64,000 bases of DNA from Micromonospora trifolii (lineage in GTDB: Bacteria > Actinomycetota > Actinomycetes > Mycobacteriales > Micromonosporaceae), in assembly GCF_022229005.1 (NCBI RefSeq), contig NZ_JAKKFD010000022.1, positions 1-64,000 on the forward strand. The letters run 5' to 3'. Each line of letters opens with the position of its first letter. The stretch's first letter is position 1. Shown here in pieces: positions 16,515 through 27,305 of the stretch. The position numbers and the translations under genes were made by a program. The notes beneath the pieces are model-generated. The model was not told where the DNA came from, ran no database searches, and saw nothing but the letters and a program-made list of their open reading frames with translations.

Positions 16515-17939
16515 TCAAACCGGGACGGACGTGCCTCGTGGCTGCTCGCCGGTCAGGTTCGGAGCCGGTTGGCGGGCGATCACACTGGCAGCCGCGGCGA
16601 ACGCGACGAAGTACCAGAGGGTGACCACGTTGGAAATGACGTTGGAGGCGGCGCTGACCGCCACGAACGCGGCGGCGCAGCCGGTGAACCCGACCGCGAC
16701 GCCACGCTCGAAGCTGCCCGGAGGCGCGCGCCGCAGCGCGGTCCGGGCGGTGCGCAGGAAGGCGAACAGCATCAGCAGGTACGCCCCGAGACCGAGCAGC
16801 CCGGTCTCCACGTACGCCCGCAGGAAGTCGTTGTGCGGCTTCTTCGCCTCGCCGGTCTCGCGCTGGGTCATGTTCGGCCCGATGCCGGTCACCGGGTTCC
16901 GGTCGGCGAGCGTGACGATCTCGGTCCAGTAGCCGATACGCCACGCCAGGGTGTTTCCGGTCGGGTCTCCACCGACCGCCCGCGACGTACCGAGTTGGGC
17001 GAAGCGTTCGCCGACGGCGGGCACCAGTGCCACCCCGGCGACCGCCACCACGCAGAGGGTGACCAGCATCCGCTTGCTGCGGTGCAGCGCGGCGACCACC
17101 ACCAGGCCGATCGCCGCGCCGAGCAGGGCACTGCGGGTGTTGGTGAGCAGCAGGAACAGCAGCGAGAGCGCGAGCAGCACCGCGAGGGACGCCCGCAGTC
17201 GACGATCCAGGAAGCGGTACACCGCGAACCCGAAGATCACCATGAACATCAGGTAGCGGCCGAAGGTTGTCGACTGGCTGAACGTGCCGCTGATCCGGGT
17301 GAAGTCTCCCTTCACCTCGGCCGGCGGGTTGCCGAGCAGCGACAGCACGACTGTGTAGCCCAGCGCCAGCACCAGCGAGGCGTAGCAGGCGAGCAGGACC
17401 CGACGGATCGACGCGGTGTCCGGCATGAGCTGTTCCAGCACCACGAACATCACCACCACGGTGAGGATCCGCAGCGCCTCCAACAGGCTGTTCGCCGGCC
17501 GGCTGGCACCGAGGGCGCTGACCACGCTGCTGGCGCCGACGAGCAGCATGGCCCAGCTGAGCGGGGAGCCCCGCAGCCGCCCGTGTCGGCTCAGCTGTGC
17601 GGCCAGCCAGAGCCCGGCGGCGAGGAGGAACAGCACCGCGAGCAGTGTGGAGGGGTCGACCGCCCGGGCCGTCCCGGTGGAGTCGGTCTGGCCGGCGCTC
17701 GGGCCGGTCAGTTTGAACAGGTCGACGCAGGAGCGCACCGCGAGCATCAGCAGCACGTACCCGGCGAACCGGGTCAGTGCGAGGACGGCCACCGCGATGC
17801 CCGCGACCGCAGCGAGCGGCAGGACCATGCCCCTACGGTCACCGGCCGCCATCGAGATACCCGCGACCACCGCCACCACCGCGGCGGCCAGCGCCGCGCC
17901 GCCGGTGAGCAGGCGGGTCGGGTCGAGCCGCCTGGTCAT
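16515..17939 (-). CDS. O-antigen ligase/polymerase-like membrane protein (Wzy_C)
   Basis: A 474-residue protein with about ten to twelve membrane segments. The large extracytoplasmic loop contains TGIGPNMTQ and KPHNDFLRAYVETGLLGLG, the HNxxL element of the Wzy/WaaL family, and TNTRSALLGAAIGLVVV lies in the preceding segment. It probably polymerises repeat units or ligates the chain to its carrier. The ATG at 17939 is chosen; longer starts (a GTG about 45 bases upstream, or 18044) are possible and no ribosome site decides. It leads the operon that continues with the Wzz-like protein, flippase and sulfotransferase. Confidence 0.87.
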   Translation of the reverse strand: MTRRLDPTRLLTGGAALAAAVVAVVAGISMAAGDRRGMVLPLAAVAGIAVAVLALTRFAGYVLLMLAVRSCVDLFKLTGPSAGQTDSTGTARAVDPSTLLAVLFLLAAGLWLAAQLSRHGRLRGSPLSWAMLLVGASSVVSALGASRPANSLLEALRILTVVVMFVVLEQLMPDTASIRRVLLACYASLVLALGYTVVLSLLGNPPAEVKGDFTRISGTFSQSTTFGRYLMFMVIFGFAVYRFLDRRLRASLAVLLALSLLFLLLTNTRSALLGAAIGLVVVAALHRSKRMLVTLCVVAVAGVALVPAVGERFAQLGTSRAVGGDPTGNTLAWRIGYWTEIVTLADRNPVTGIGPNMTQRETGEAKKPHNDFLRAYVETGLLGLGAYLLMLFAFLRTARTALRRAPPGSFERGVAVGFTGCAAAFVAVSAASNVISNVVTLWYFVAFAAAASVIARQPAPNLTGEQPRGTSVPV

Positions 17940-18149
17940 GAGCGGAGTGACCTGCTGCGTGTGTTGTTCCACTGATCCCACTGAACTGAATCGGCGCTGC
18001 CCGGCCGCTGCCGGGCGCGGCCCACCGATGTCCTCCCGGCACAAGATCGGTTCAATCTAGTCCTGTCACACCGACGGCAGAAGGGGCCGTTGCACCGACT
18101 GCGCCGTCCCCCGGGGGGCTGAACCGACACTGCCCCGGCGACCGTCCGG

Positions 18150-19442
18150 TCAGTCGGCGGCCCCCATCGGTCGTGCCCTGGCCCGTCGGCCGGGCTCCGG
18201 AGCCAGCCGGAGATAGAGCTGCTCCAACTCGCGGGCGGCGGTGTCCCAGCTGTACCGGCCGGTGATCCGCTCGCCCAGCGCCACGGCGCCGGCCCGTTCA
18301 GCCGGCAGGTCGGCGAGCAGCGACGTCAACACCCGGACCAGGTCGTCCTCGTCGCCGTCGCGGAACAACCGCCCGCCGGCGGTGTCGGACCTGAGCACCT
18401 CCACGTGCGGCGCGATGTCGCTCGCGACCACCGGCAGCCCGTACGCGGCCGCTTCCAGCAACGTCAACGGCAGTCCCTCCAACCGGGACGGTTGAACGAA
18501 GCCGGCGGCACCGGTGTACAGCTCGGCGAGCAGGTCGCCATAGGCGAACCCGGTGAAGACGATCCGGTCGTCCGCCCCGGCTTCCCGGCGCAGCCGGTCC
18601 ACGAAGTCGTCGGTGAACGACGACCCGCCGACGATCGCCAGGCGCATCGGGGTCTCGGTGCGGCGGAAGGCCCGGATCAGCAGGTCGGCCGCCTTCTCCG
18701 GAACCAGCCGACCGACCAGCAGCAGGTAGCCGCCGGGGGTCAGCTCGAACCGGTCCTGGATCTGACGGGTCCGCGCCGGTCGGGCCGGGTTCACGCCGTT
18801 CGGGATGTAGGTCGTCGGGCGGCCGAACCGGGCGCCGTAGTGGGCGGCGAGCCCCTGGGAGACCGCCACCCGCTGGTGCGGGACGTACCCGCTGAACCAG
18901 TGGGCGCTGCCCAGCACCGCCCGCGCGGGGAGCCCCCACTTGCCCCGCTGGTTGTCGAGCCCGTGCACGGTCAGCACCACGCGGGCCCGGGACAGGGCCC
19001 GCGGAAGTGGGGCGACCAGGGCCGGCCCGAGCCCGTGGTAGTGCACGATGTCGGGCCGGGCGGTCATCGCCGCGATGGTCGAGGTCGCCGCGTGCACGAT
19101 GGCGTCGAGGTGCTTGCTCGCGATCGTGTGGGTCTGGCGCAGCCGCACGCCCCGGTAGCCGTCGGCGGGTGTCTCACCGTAGCTCCGGCGGCAGTAGACG
19201 GTGACCTCGTGGCCGTAGCTGGCGAGCCGGCTGGCCATCTCCTCCACGTGCCGTTCGATCCCGCCGTAGGTCGCCGGCATCCCCTTCTGGCCGATCATCG
19301 CGATCCGCAGCGGACGCCAGGCGGTGCCGGTGTCGGCGACGCCCGCTCGGGACTGCCGGGCGGGGACCACCCGCTGCCGGGGTATCGCAGGGCTTGCGGC
19401 GTGCTGGTCCACGTCCTCGGCCTGCAGGTCGGGATGGGCCAC
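18150..19442 (-). CDS. Glycosyltransferase family 4 (DUF1972-like N-terminus)
   Basis: A 430-residue GT4 enzyme. After about 45 poorly structured residues the Rossmann domain starts RIAMIGQKGMPATYGGIERH, the pattern of the DUF1972/rhamnosyltransferase-like group. The C-terminal domain has YLLLVGRLVPEKAADLLIRA and the donor-site region PSRLEGLPLTLLEAAAYGLP with the EX7E glutamates. It should add a sugar to the lipid-linked repeat unit in the cytoplasm. It precedes the polymerase gene by 210 bases with no clear terminator, so it probably belongs to the same transcription unit. The start could be later, near MIGQK. Confidence 0.88.
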   Translation of the reverse strand: MAHPDLQAEDVDQHAASPAIPRQRVVPARQSRAGVADTGTAWRPLRIAMIGQKGMPATYGGIERHVEEMASRLASYGHEVTVYCRRSYGETPADGYRGVRLRQTHTIASKHLDAIVHAATSTIAAMTARPDIVHYHGLGPALVAPLPRALSRARVVLTVHGLDNQRGKWGLPARAVLGSAHWFSGYVPHQRVAVSQGLAAHYGARFGRPTTYIPNGVNPARPARTRQIQDRFELTPGGYLLLVGRLVPEKAADLLIRAFRRTETPMRLAIVGGSSFTDDFVDRLRREAGADDRIVFTGFAYGDLLAELYTGAAGFVQPSRLEGLPLTLLEAAAYGLPVVASDIAPHVEVLRSDTAGGRLFRDGDEDDLVRVLTSLLADLPAERAGAVALGERITGRYSWDTAARELEQLYLRLAPEPGRRARARPMGAAD

Positions 19443-19633
19443 GTTGACTCCCTGCGTGACTAGGTCCGCGCCCGCCGCCCGGGCAGGGTCAACACCTTGC
19501 CATGGATGGGCCCGTCCGCCAGCTGATCAATGAGACAGGAAAATCATCCATGGGATTCGTCGCTAAGGGAATGGCACCGGGGTGACATCGAGGTGGACGG
19601 CGCTGGTGCCGCGTCGAACGGCACGCAAAGGGC

Positions 19634-19674
19634 GACGAGCCCCGGTCGATCACTGGGATCGGCCGGGGCTCGTC
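19634..19674 (-). terminator. Rho-independent-like terminator after katG
   Basis: Arms GACGAGCCCCGG and CCGGGGCTCGTC pair perfectly, and an inner stem CGATC/GATCG extends the helix to about 18 bp around a five-base loop. It lies 12 bases beyond the katG stop. No U-run is present, as is usual in actinomycetes. Confidence 0.8.
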
Positions 19675-19685
19675 GGTGGTACCTG

Positions 19686-22452
<2,767 letters not shown>

Positions 22453-22533
22453 GTTTTGCGTCGCCCGAGGTACCCCAACGGCGGACGATTCACCCGAGGT
22501 TAACCTGCGGGAGGAAAAAAACCGGACAGCCAT

Positions 22534-22560
22534 GTCGAGAAGTCCCGGCCGGCTCCGTCC
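22534..22560 (+). promoter_or_regulatory. ECF42-type promoter
   Basis: TGTCGA (22534-22539), 17 bases, then CGTC (22557-22560), standing 52 bases before the start codon of the DGPF gene. From memory, the ECF42 group recognises TGTCGA in the -35 and CGA/TC in the -10 region. The match in element sequence and position suggests the sigma factor encoded next drives its own operon. Confidence 0.7.
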
Positions 22561-22612
22561 CCGCAGTGAACGCGATCACGATGGGTCGCAGCCAGCACCG
22601 AGGAGCATCACG

Positions 22613-23020
22613 ATGGCCAAGTACCTGCTGCTCAAGCACTACCGGGGCGCCCCGACCGCTGTGAACGACGTGCCCATGGACCAGTGGACGCCGGCGGAGA
22701 TCTCGGCCCACATCCAGTACATGCGCGACTTCGCGGCCCGACTCGAGGGCACCGGAGAGTTCGTCGACGCCCAGGCACTCGCCCCGGAGGGGACGTTCGT
22801 CCGGTACGACGGTGAGGGCCGCCCGCCGGTCACCGACGGCCCCTTCGTCGAGACCAAGGATCTCATCGCCGGCTGGATGGTGATCGACGTCGACAGCCAC
22901 GACCGGGCCGTCGAGCTGGCCGGGGAACTGTCGGCCGCGCCCGGGGCAGGCGGGAAGTCGATCCACGAGTGGCTGGAGCTGCGCCCGTTCCTGAGCGAGC
23001 CCCCCACCATCACGGAGTGA
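22613..23020 (+). CDS. DGPF-motif (YCII-related) protein
   Basis: A 135-residue protein of the YCII-related group with the hallmark VTDGPFVETKDLIAGWMVID at residues 84-103 and a ferredoxin-like alpha/beta pattern. Members are small, dimeric and of unclear biochemical role, but they are consistently encoded beside ECF42 sigma factors, as here. The ATG has GAGGAG seven bases upstream. Its stop overlaps the GTG start of the sigma-factor gene. The upstream ECF42-like promoter indicates that it is a target of its neighbour. Confidence 0.92.
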   Translation: MAKYLLLKHYRGAPTAVNDVPMDQWTPAEISAHIQYMRDFAARLEGTGEFVDAQALAPEGTFVRYDGEGRPPVTDGPFVETKDLIAGWMVIDVDSHDRAVELAGELSAAPGAGGKSIHEWLELRPFLSEPPTITE

Positions 23021-24174
23021 CGGCCGCGATGGACGAGACGCTGCTGCGCAGCCTCACGCCGAGCGTCCTCGGGATCCTCGTCCGCCGCGGAGTCGACTTC
23101 GCGGCGGCCGAGGACGCCGTGCAGGACGCCCTGGTGGAGGCGGTCCGGGTCTGGCCGGCCGACCCGCCGCGCGACCCGTTGGGCTGGCTGACCACTGTGG
23201 CGTGGCGACGGTTCCTCGACGCCGCCCGGGCCGACACCGCTCGACGTCGGCGCGAGGATCTCGTCGAGGAGGAGCCGGAGCCCGGGCCGGCCCCCACCGT
23301 GGACGACACGCTCCAGCTCTACTTCCTGTGCGCCCACCCGTCGCTGACGCCGTCGTCAGCGGTCGCCCTCACGCTGCGCGCCGTCGGTGGGTTGACCACC
23401 CGGCAGATCGCCCACGCCTACCTGGTGCCCGAGGCGACAATGGCGCAGCGCATCAGCCGGGCCAAGCGCACCGTCTCCGGGCTGCGGTTGGACCGACCCG
23501 GTGACGTCGCCACCGTGCTGCGCGTCCTCTACCTGGTCTTCAACGAGGGCTACTCCGGTGACGTGGACCTCGCCGCCGAGGCCATCCGGCTCACCCGGCA
23601 GCTCGCGGTCACGATCGACCACCCCGAGGTGGCAGGGCTGCTCGCCCTCATGCTGTTGCACCACGCCCGACGTGCCGCCCGGACCGCGCCCGACGGGAGC
23701 CTGGTGCCGCTCGCCGAGCAGGACCGCAGCCGCTGGGACACCCGGTCGATCGCCGAGGGCGTCGAGATTCTCCAGGCGGCCCTGCCCCGCGACCAACTGG
23801 GCGAGTTCCAGGCCCAGGCCGCCATCGCGGCGCTGCACGCGGACGCGCCGACCGCCGCCGAGACCGACTGGGTGCAGATCGTGGAGTGGTACGACGAACT
23901 CGCGCGCCTGACCGGGAACCCCATCGTCCGACTCAACCGCGCGGTGGCGGTCGGCGAGGCCGACGGTCCCCGCGCCGGTCTGAGGGCGCTCGCGGCGGTG
24001 GACGACGCACTGCCCCGCTACACGGCGGTGGCCGCGTACCTGCACGAGCGCGACGGCGCTCTGGCGACGGCGGCGCGGCTGTACGCCGAGGCCGCCCAGC
24101 AGGCCACCAACCTCGCCGAACGCGAGCACCTGACCCGCCAGGCCGCCCGGCTCAACGCCCTGCGTCGTCGCTGA
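23017..24174 (+). CDS. ECF42-group RNA polymerase sigma factor with C-terminal TPR-like domain
   Basis: A 385-residue sigma factor, longer than ordinary ECF factors. Region 2 spans about residues 10-75 (RRGVDFAAAEDAVQDALVEA, GWLTTVAWRRFLD), and region 4 is near 125-165 (LTTRQIAHAYLVPEATMAQR). The remaining 200 residues are the helical DUF6596/TPR-like domain (LVFNEGYSGDVDLAAEAIRL, NPIVRLNRAVA), which in ECF42 proteins is needed for activity and replaces an anti-sigma factor. The GTG at 23017 overlaps the DGPF stop; an ATG at 23029 is an alternative. No anti-sigma gene is adjacent, consistent with the group. Confidence 0.93.
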   Translation: MTAAMDETLLRSLTPSVLGILVRRGVDFAAAEDAVQDALVEAVRVWPADPPRDPLGWLTTVAWRRFLDAARADTARRRREDLVEEEPEPGPAPTVDDTLQLYFLCAHPSLTPSSAVALTLRAVGGLTTRQIAHAYLVPEATMAQRISRAKRTVSGLRLDRPGDVATVLRVLYLVFNEGYSGDVDLAAEAIRLTRQLAVTIDHPEVAGLLALMLLHHARRAARTAPDGSLVPLAEQDRSRWDTRSIAEGVEILQAALPRDQLGEFQAQAAIAALHADAPTAAETDWVQIVEWYDELARLTGNPIVRLNRAVAVGEADGPRAGLRALAAVDDALPRYTAVAAYLHERDGALATAARLYAEAAQQATNLAEREHLTRQAARLNALRRR

Positions 24175-24347
24175 CCGATCGGGCAACGGGAGCCGCCGCC
24201 CGTGCCGCTGGCGACGGCCGGGGCACCTGGTCCGGAAAGTCTCCGGAACTTTCGGCGGCCCCCACCCCGGCCGGTGTGCGGCTGTTGCGACGCTCCGGTG
24301 ACCGCCCTGAACTCTGATCGACTACTGACCTGGATGGATGCCGCTCC

Positions 24348-24368
24348 GGCAACGACAGCGGTGTTGCC
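24348..24368. promoter_or_regulatory. GGCAAC-N9-GTTGCC inverted repeat
   Basis: The half-sites are identical to those of the LacI-type palindrome beside the lacI gene at 48771, but here the spacer is nine bases rather than two. It lies 19 bases upstream of the -35 element of the xylanase promoter. It may bind the same or another sugar-responsive regulator; the different spacing makes this tentative. Confidence 0.4.
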
Positions 24369-24387
24369 ACGTTGTTTCCGGAATTTG

Positions 24388-24414
24388 TTGACAAGGAGAC
24401 GGCTGGGTTAATAC
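24388..24414 (+). promoter_or_regulatory. Probable xylanase promoter
   Basis: TTGACA (24388-24393) and TAATAC (24409-24414) with a 15-base spacer. Both elements are close to consensus, which is rare in this GC-rich background. The spacer is a little short. No other promoter-like pair is seen before the xylanase gene. Confidence 0.5.
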
Positions 24415-24605
24415 GGTCGCCATCGACGGCGCTCGATTGTCGTCAGCACCAGCCACCACGACCCACTTCTCCGGTCGTCGTGCAGGACGACCGTCCCACC
24501 ACCACCGAGCGGTACGACGCCGTGGCCGTTACCCGACCACCGGCAGCCTGCCGAGGCGTACCGCGCCGCTGGCCCCCGCCAGCCGTCAGAGGAGGCAACA
24601 GTTCC

Positions 24606-25631
24606 ATGACCGACACCAGCCACACCAAACCGAGAGGCCGCGGCCGCATGCGGCTGCTCCTGGGCGCCGCATGCGCCGCCGTCGTGGCCGTCGCCGGCAC
24701 GATGACGGCCACCAACGCGTACGCCGAGGCCGACCGGACCCTCACGTCGAACCTCACCGGCACGCACAACGGGTACTACTTCTCGTTCTGGAAGGACAGC
24801 GGCAACGCCAGCATGACGCTGCGCGCCGACGGCCGATACACCAGCAGTTGGGACCGGAGCACCAACAACTGGGTCGGCGGCAAGGGTTGGGCCACCGGCA
24901 ACCGGCGGACGGTCACCTACTCGGGCAGCTACAACCCGGGCAACAACAACACCTACCTCGCCCTGTACGGATGGACACGCAGCCCGCTCATCGAGTACTA
25001 CGTGGTGGAGAACTTCGGCAGCTACAACCCGAGCAGCGGCGCCACCCGGATGGGCACAGTCACCACTGACGGCGGCACCTACGACATCCTCCGCAGCCAG
25101 CGGGTCAACGCCCCGTCGATCGACGGCAACCAGACGTTCTACCAGTTCTGGAGCGTTCGCCAGCAGAAGCGCTCGAGTGGCACCATCACCACCGCCAACC
25201 ACTTCGACGCCTGGGCCCGGGCCGGCCTGAACCTCGGCACCAACCACAGCTACCAGGTCATGGCCACCGAGGGTTACCAGAGCAGCGGAAGCTCCGACAT
25301 CACCGTCCGGGAGGGCAGCGGCGGCGGCAACCCGACCACCCCGCCCCCCACCGGCAATCCGGGGACCGGAAACTGCAACGCGACGATCTCCGCCGGCCAG
25401 CAGTGGGGTGACCGGTTCAACCTCAACGTCGCGGTCACCGGCACCAACAACTGGGTCGTCAGCCTCGGCCTCGGTGGCGGCCAGAGCGTTCAGAACAGTT
25501 GGAACGCCGCCGTCAACGGCAACAGTGGCACCGTCACCGCGACGCCCAACGGCAACGGCAACAACTTCGGCCTAACGATCATGGCCAACGGCAACTGGAA
25601 CTGGCCGACGGTCACCTGCCGCACCAGTTGA
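24606..25631 (+). CDS. Secreted GH11 endo-1,4-beta-xylanase with C-terminal CBM2
   Basis: A 341-residue exported xylanase that cuts the xylan backbone. The signal peptide is at about residues 1-42, with a long basic N-region before [15 protein letters not shown]. The GH11 jelly roll spans about 45-235, with nucleophile Glu135 in [11 protein letters not shown] and acid/base Glu222 in [11 protein letters not shown] Gly/Pro/Thr linker ([13 protein letters not shown]) leads to a carbohydrate-binding module of family 2 (about 258-341, [19 protein letters not shown]), slightly short. AGAGGAGG lies ten bases before the ATG. Works with the GH62 and GH67 enzymes of this window on arabinoglucuronoxylan. 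Confidence 0.96.
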   Translation: MTDTSHTKPRGRGRMRLLLGAACAAVVAVAGTMTATNAYAEADRTLTSNLTGTHNGYYFSFWKDSGNASMTLRADGRYTSSWDRSTNNWVGGKGWATGNRRTVTYSGSYNPGNNNTYLALYGWTRSPLIEYYVVENFGSYNPSSGATRMGTVTTDGGTYDILRSQRVNAPSIDGNQTFYQFWSVRQQKRSSGTITTANHFDAWARAGLNLGTNHSYQVMATEGYQSSGSSDITVREGSGGGNPTTPPPTGNPGTGNCNATISAGQQWGDRFNLNVAVTGTNNWVVSLGLGGGQSVQNSWNAAVNGNSGTVTATPNGNGNNFGLTIMANGNWNWPTVTCRTS

Positions 25632-25653
25632 CCCCGATCAGCTCCTGACACAT

Positions 25654-25697
25654 CGCAGCACTGGCGTGGCGGCCGAGGCCGCCACGCCAGTGCTGCG
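25654..25697. terminator. Bidirectional terminator between xylanase and kinase genes
   Basis: A perfect 21-bp inverted repeat (left arm 25654-25674, right arm 25677-25697) with only GA between the arms. It lies between the convergent xylanase and protein-kinase genes and should stop transcription from both sides. It is the longest perfect hairpin in the window. Confidence 0.88.
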
Positions 25698-25728
25698 TCG
25701 TGCGGGCACCTCCCGTCCACCACGGCGT

Positions 25729-27180
25729 TCACGACGGCGTCGCCGCGGTCTCTCCTTCGGCCGTCGAATCCTCCGCCGACGGTTTCGAGGTTGGGTCCGC
25801 CGCCGGGTTTTCCGTCGTCCCCTCGGTCGGTGCCGCTGTCGTACCGCCCGTCGGGGCTGCAGTCGGGGCTTGTGTCGGCTCCGCAGGAGCGCTCTCGGAC
25901 GCGGTGGGGCCGGGCGCATCAGTTGTGCTTCCACCGGACGGCGTCGAAGGGTTCACCGTCCCCTCACCCGCGCCCCGGGTGGGCGTCGGGGTCGGGGTCG
26001 GGGAGCCGGGCGCTCGGACCGGTAGGCCCGCAGAACCGCGGGTGTCTGGTTCACCGCCACCGACGCCGGGGCCCGGTTCCCGCTGCGTCGACCCCGTTGG
26101 CGACACCGCGGGCGGCACCCCGGGAGGCGTCGACGGTCCCCCGGTCCGGCCGGACATGATCCCGATGGGATCGGCGAGCAGCAGGACGAAAGCCGCGGCG
26201 GCCAACGATCCGAGAAGCACCGCGAGCGCTCCGGGCCCAGAACGGACCGCCCGGCTCACCGTGCCACCGGGCGCCGACCGCCGGGCAGCTGTGACCTCGG
26301 TCCGCACCCCGATCCCGGTCGCCCCGCTCGCAATGGACAGCAGGTGGTCGGACGGGTCCGCGACTGTCTGCGCCGCACTGGCCATGGCCGCTGCCGTCGG
26401 GAAGCGGTCGGCCGGCTCCTTGGCCATCGCTGTGGCGACCACAGCCCGGACCGCCGCCGGAACGTCTTCGGGCAGCGGCGACGGTTCCTCCTCGAGATGC
26501 CGCAGCGCCACCGCGACGGCGTTCTCGCCCTGGTGCGGCGGCCGACCGGCGAGGCAGTGGTAGACGACAGCCCCCAGCGCGTAGATGTCGATCGCCGGTG
26601 TGGTCTCGTTTCTCGCGACCTGCTCGGGTGCCATGTACAGGGCGGTACCGACGATCTGGTTCGTTCCGGTCAGGCTCGCCGCTTCCTGCGTCACCGCAAC
26701 ACCAAAATCGACGAGTACGACGTGCCCGTCCGGCTCGATGATCAGATTGCTGGGTTTGACGTCACGGTGGACGACACCGGCGTCATGCGCGGCTTGCAGG
26801 GCACTGGCGGTCTGCGCGGCGATCGACATCGTCTCGGCCACGTCCAGTCGGCCGACCTCGGCGATCCGCTCCGACAACGGCTGCCCCTGCACGCATTCCA
26901 TCACGATGTACGCGAGGACCGGCGCCCCGGGTCGGGACACCTCACCGTAGTCGTAGACCTGGGCGACACCTGGGTGACGCAGGGCCGCCATGGCCCGCGC
27001 CTCGCGCCGGAACCGCTCACCGAAGCCGCCGTCGGTAACCAACCGAGGGTGCAGCATCTTGACCGCCACGCAACGGTCGAGGGTTTCGTCGACCGCCCGC
27101 CACACGTCACCCATTCCGCCGCTGGCGATGCTTTCGACCAGGCGGTAACGGTCTCCGACGACTTGCCCCACATTCGCCAT
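25729..27180 (-). CDS. Transmembrane Ser/Thr protein kinase (PknB-type)
   Basis: A 483-residue Hanks-type kinase. The catalytic domain is near residues 8-270, with glycine loop ESIASGGMGDVW, lysine in VAVKML, catalytic HRDVKPSN, DFG in VLVDFGVAV and APE in YMAPEQ. A membrane segment follows at about 320-342 (LAVLLGSLAAAAFVLLLADP). The extracellular tail of about 140 residues is low-complexity Pro/Thr/Ser/Glu sequence without PASTA or other sensor repeats, so it probably spans the wall. The start at MANVGQVVGDRYRL is chosen by alignment with kinase N-termini; in-frame ATGs at 27231 and 27246 are possible. Confidence 0.93.
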   Translation of the reverse strand: MANVGQVVGDRYRLVESIASGGMGDVWRAVDETLDRCVAVKMLHPRLVTDGGFGERFRREARAMAALRHPGVAQVYDYGEVSRPGAPVLAYIVMECVQGQPLSERIAEVGRLDVAETMSIAAQTASALQAAHDAGVVHRDVKPSNLIIEPDGHVVLVDFGVAVTQEAASLTGTNQIVGTALYMAPEQVARNETTPAIDIYALGAVVYHCLAGRPPHQGENAVAVALRHLEEEPSPLPEDVPAAVRAVVATAMAKEPADRFPTAAAMASAAQTVADPSDHLLSIASGATGIGVRTEVTAARRSAPGGTVSRAVRSGPGALAVLLGSLAAAAFVLLLADPIGIMSGRTGGPSTPPGVPPAVSPTGSTQREPGPGVGGGEPDTRGSAGLPVRAPGSPTPTPTPTRGAGEGTVNPSTPSGGSTTDAPGPTASESAPAEPTQAPTAAPTGGTTAAPTEGTTENPAADPTSKPSAEDSTAEGETAATPS

Positions 27181-27257
27181 AGCTTTCGGTACCCCGGACT
27201 CCCCGATCTCAAGCACGGCGAGGCTGGTCATCGCCGCGCGGCGCACCGCAGGAGTGA

Positions 27258-27285
27258 CCCGCCCCGCCGTTGCCGGCGGGGCGGG
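27258..27285 (-). terminator. Terminator after the SGNH esterase gene
   Basis: A perfect 12-bp GC stem (CCCGCCCCGCCG and its complement) with a TTGC loop, starting 20 bases beyond the esterase stop codon. It separates this gene from the downstream kinase gene. Confidence 0.8.
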
Positions 27286-27305
27286 CTCGGCCGACTACGA
27301 CCCGG

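Larger units (their letters stand above)
24175..24605. promoter_or_regulatory. Intergenic region upstream of the xylanase gene
   Basis: These 431 bases hold no supportable gene. They contain a small inverted repeat GAAAGT-N7-ACTTTC at 24235-24253, an inverted repeat of GGCAAC/GTTGCC half-sites at 24348-24368, and a good promoter at 24388-24414, which leaves a long leader of about 185 bases before the xylanase start. Confidence 0.5.

Noticed and set aside
24152..24394. An 80-codon minus-strand frame between the sigma-factor and xylanase genes
   Set aside because: Ser/Pro-rich composition, no ribosome site, no motif, and it overlaps the likely operator region of the xylanase gene.
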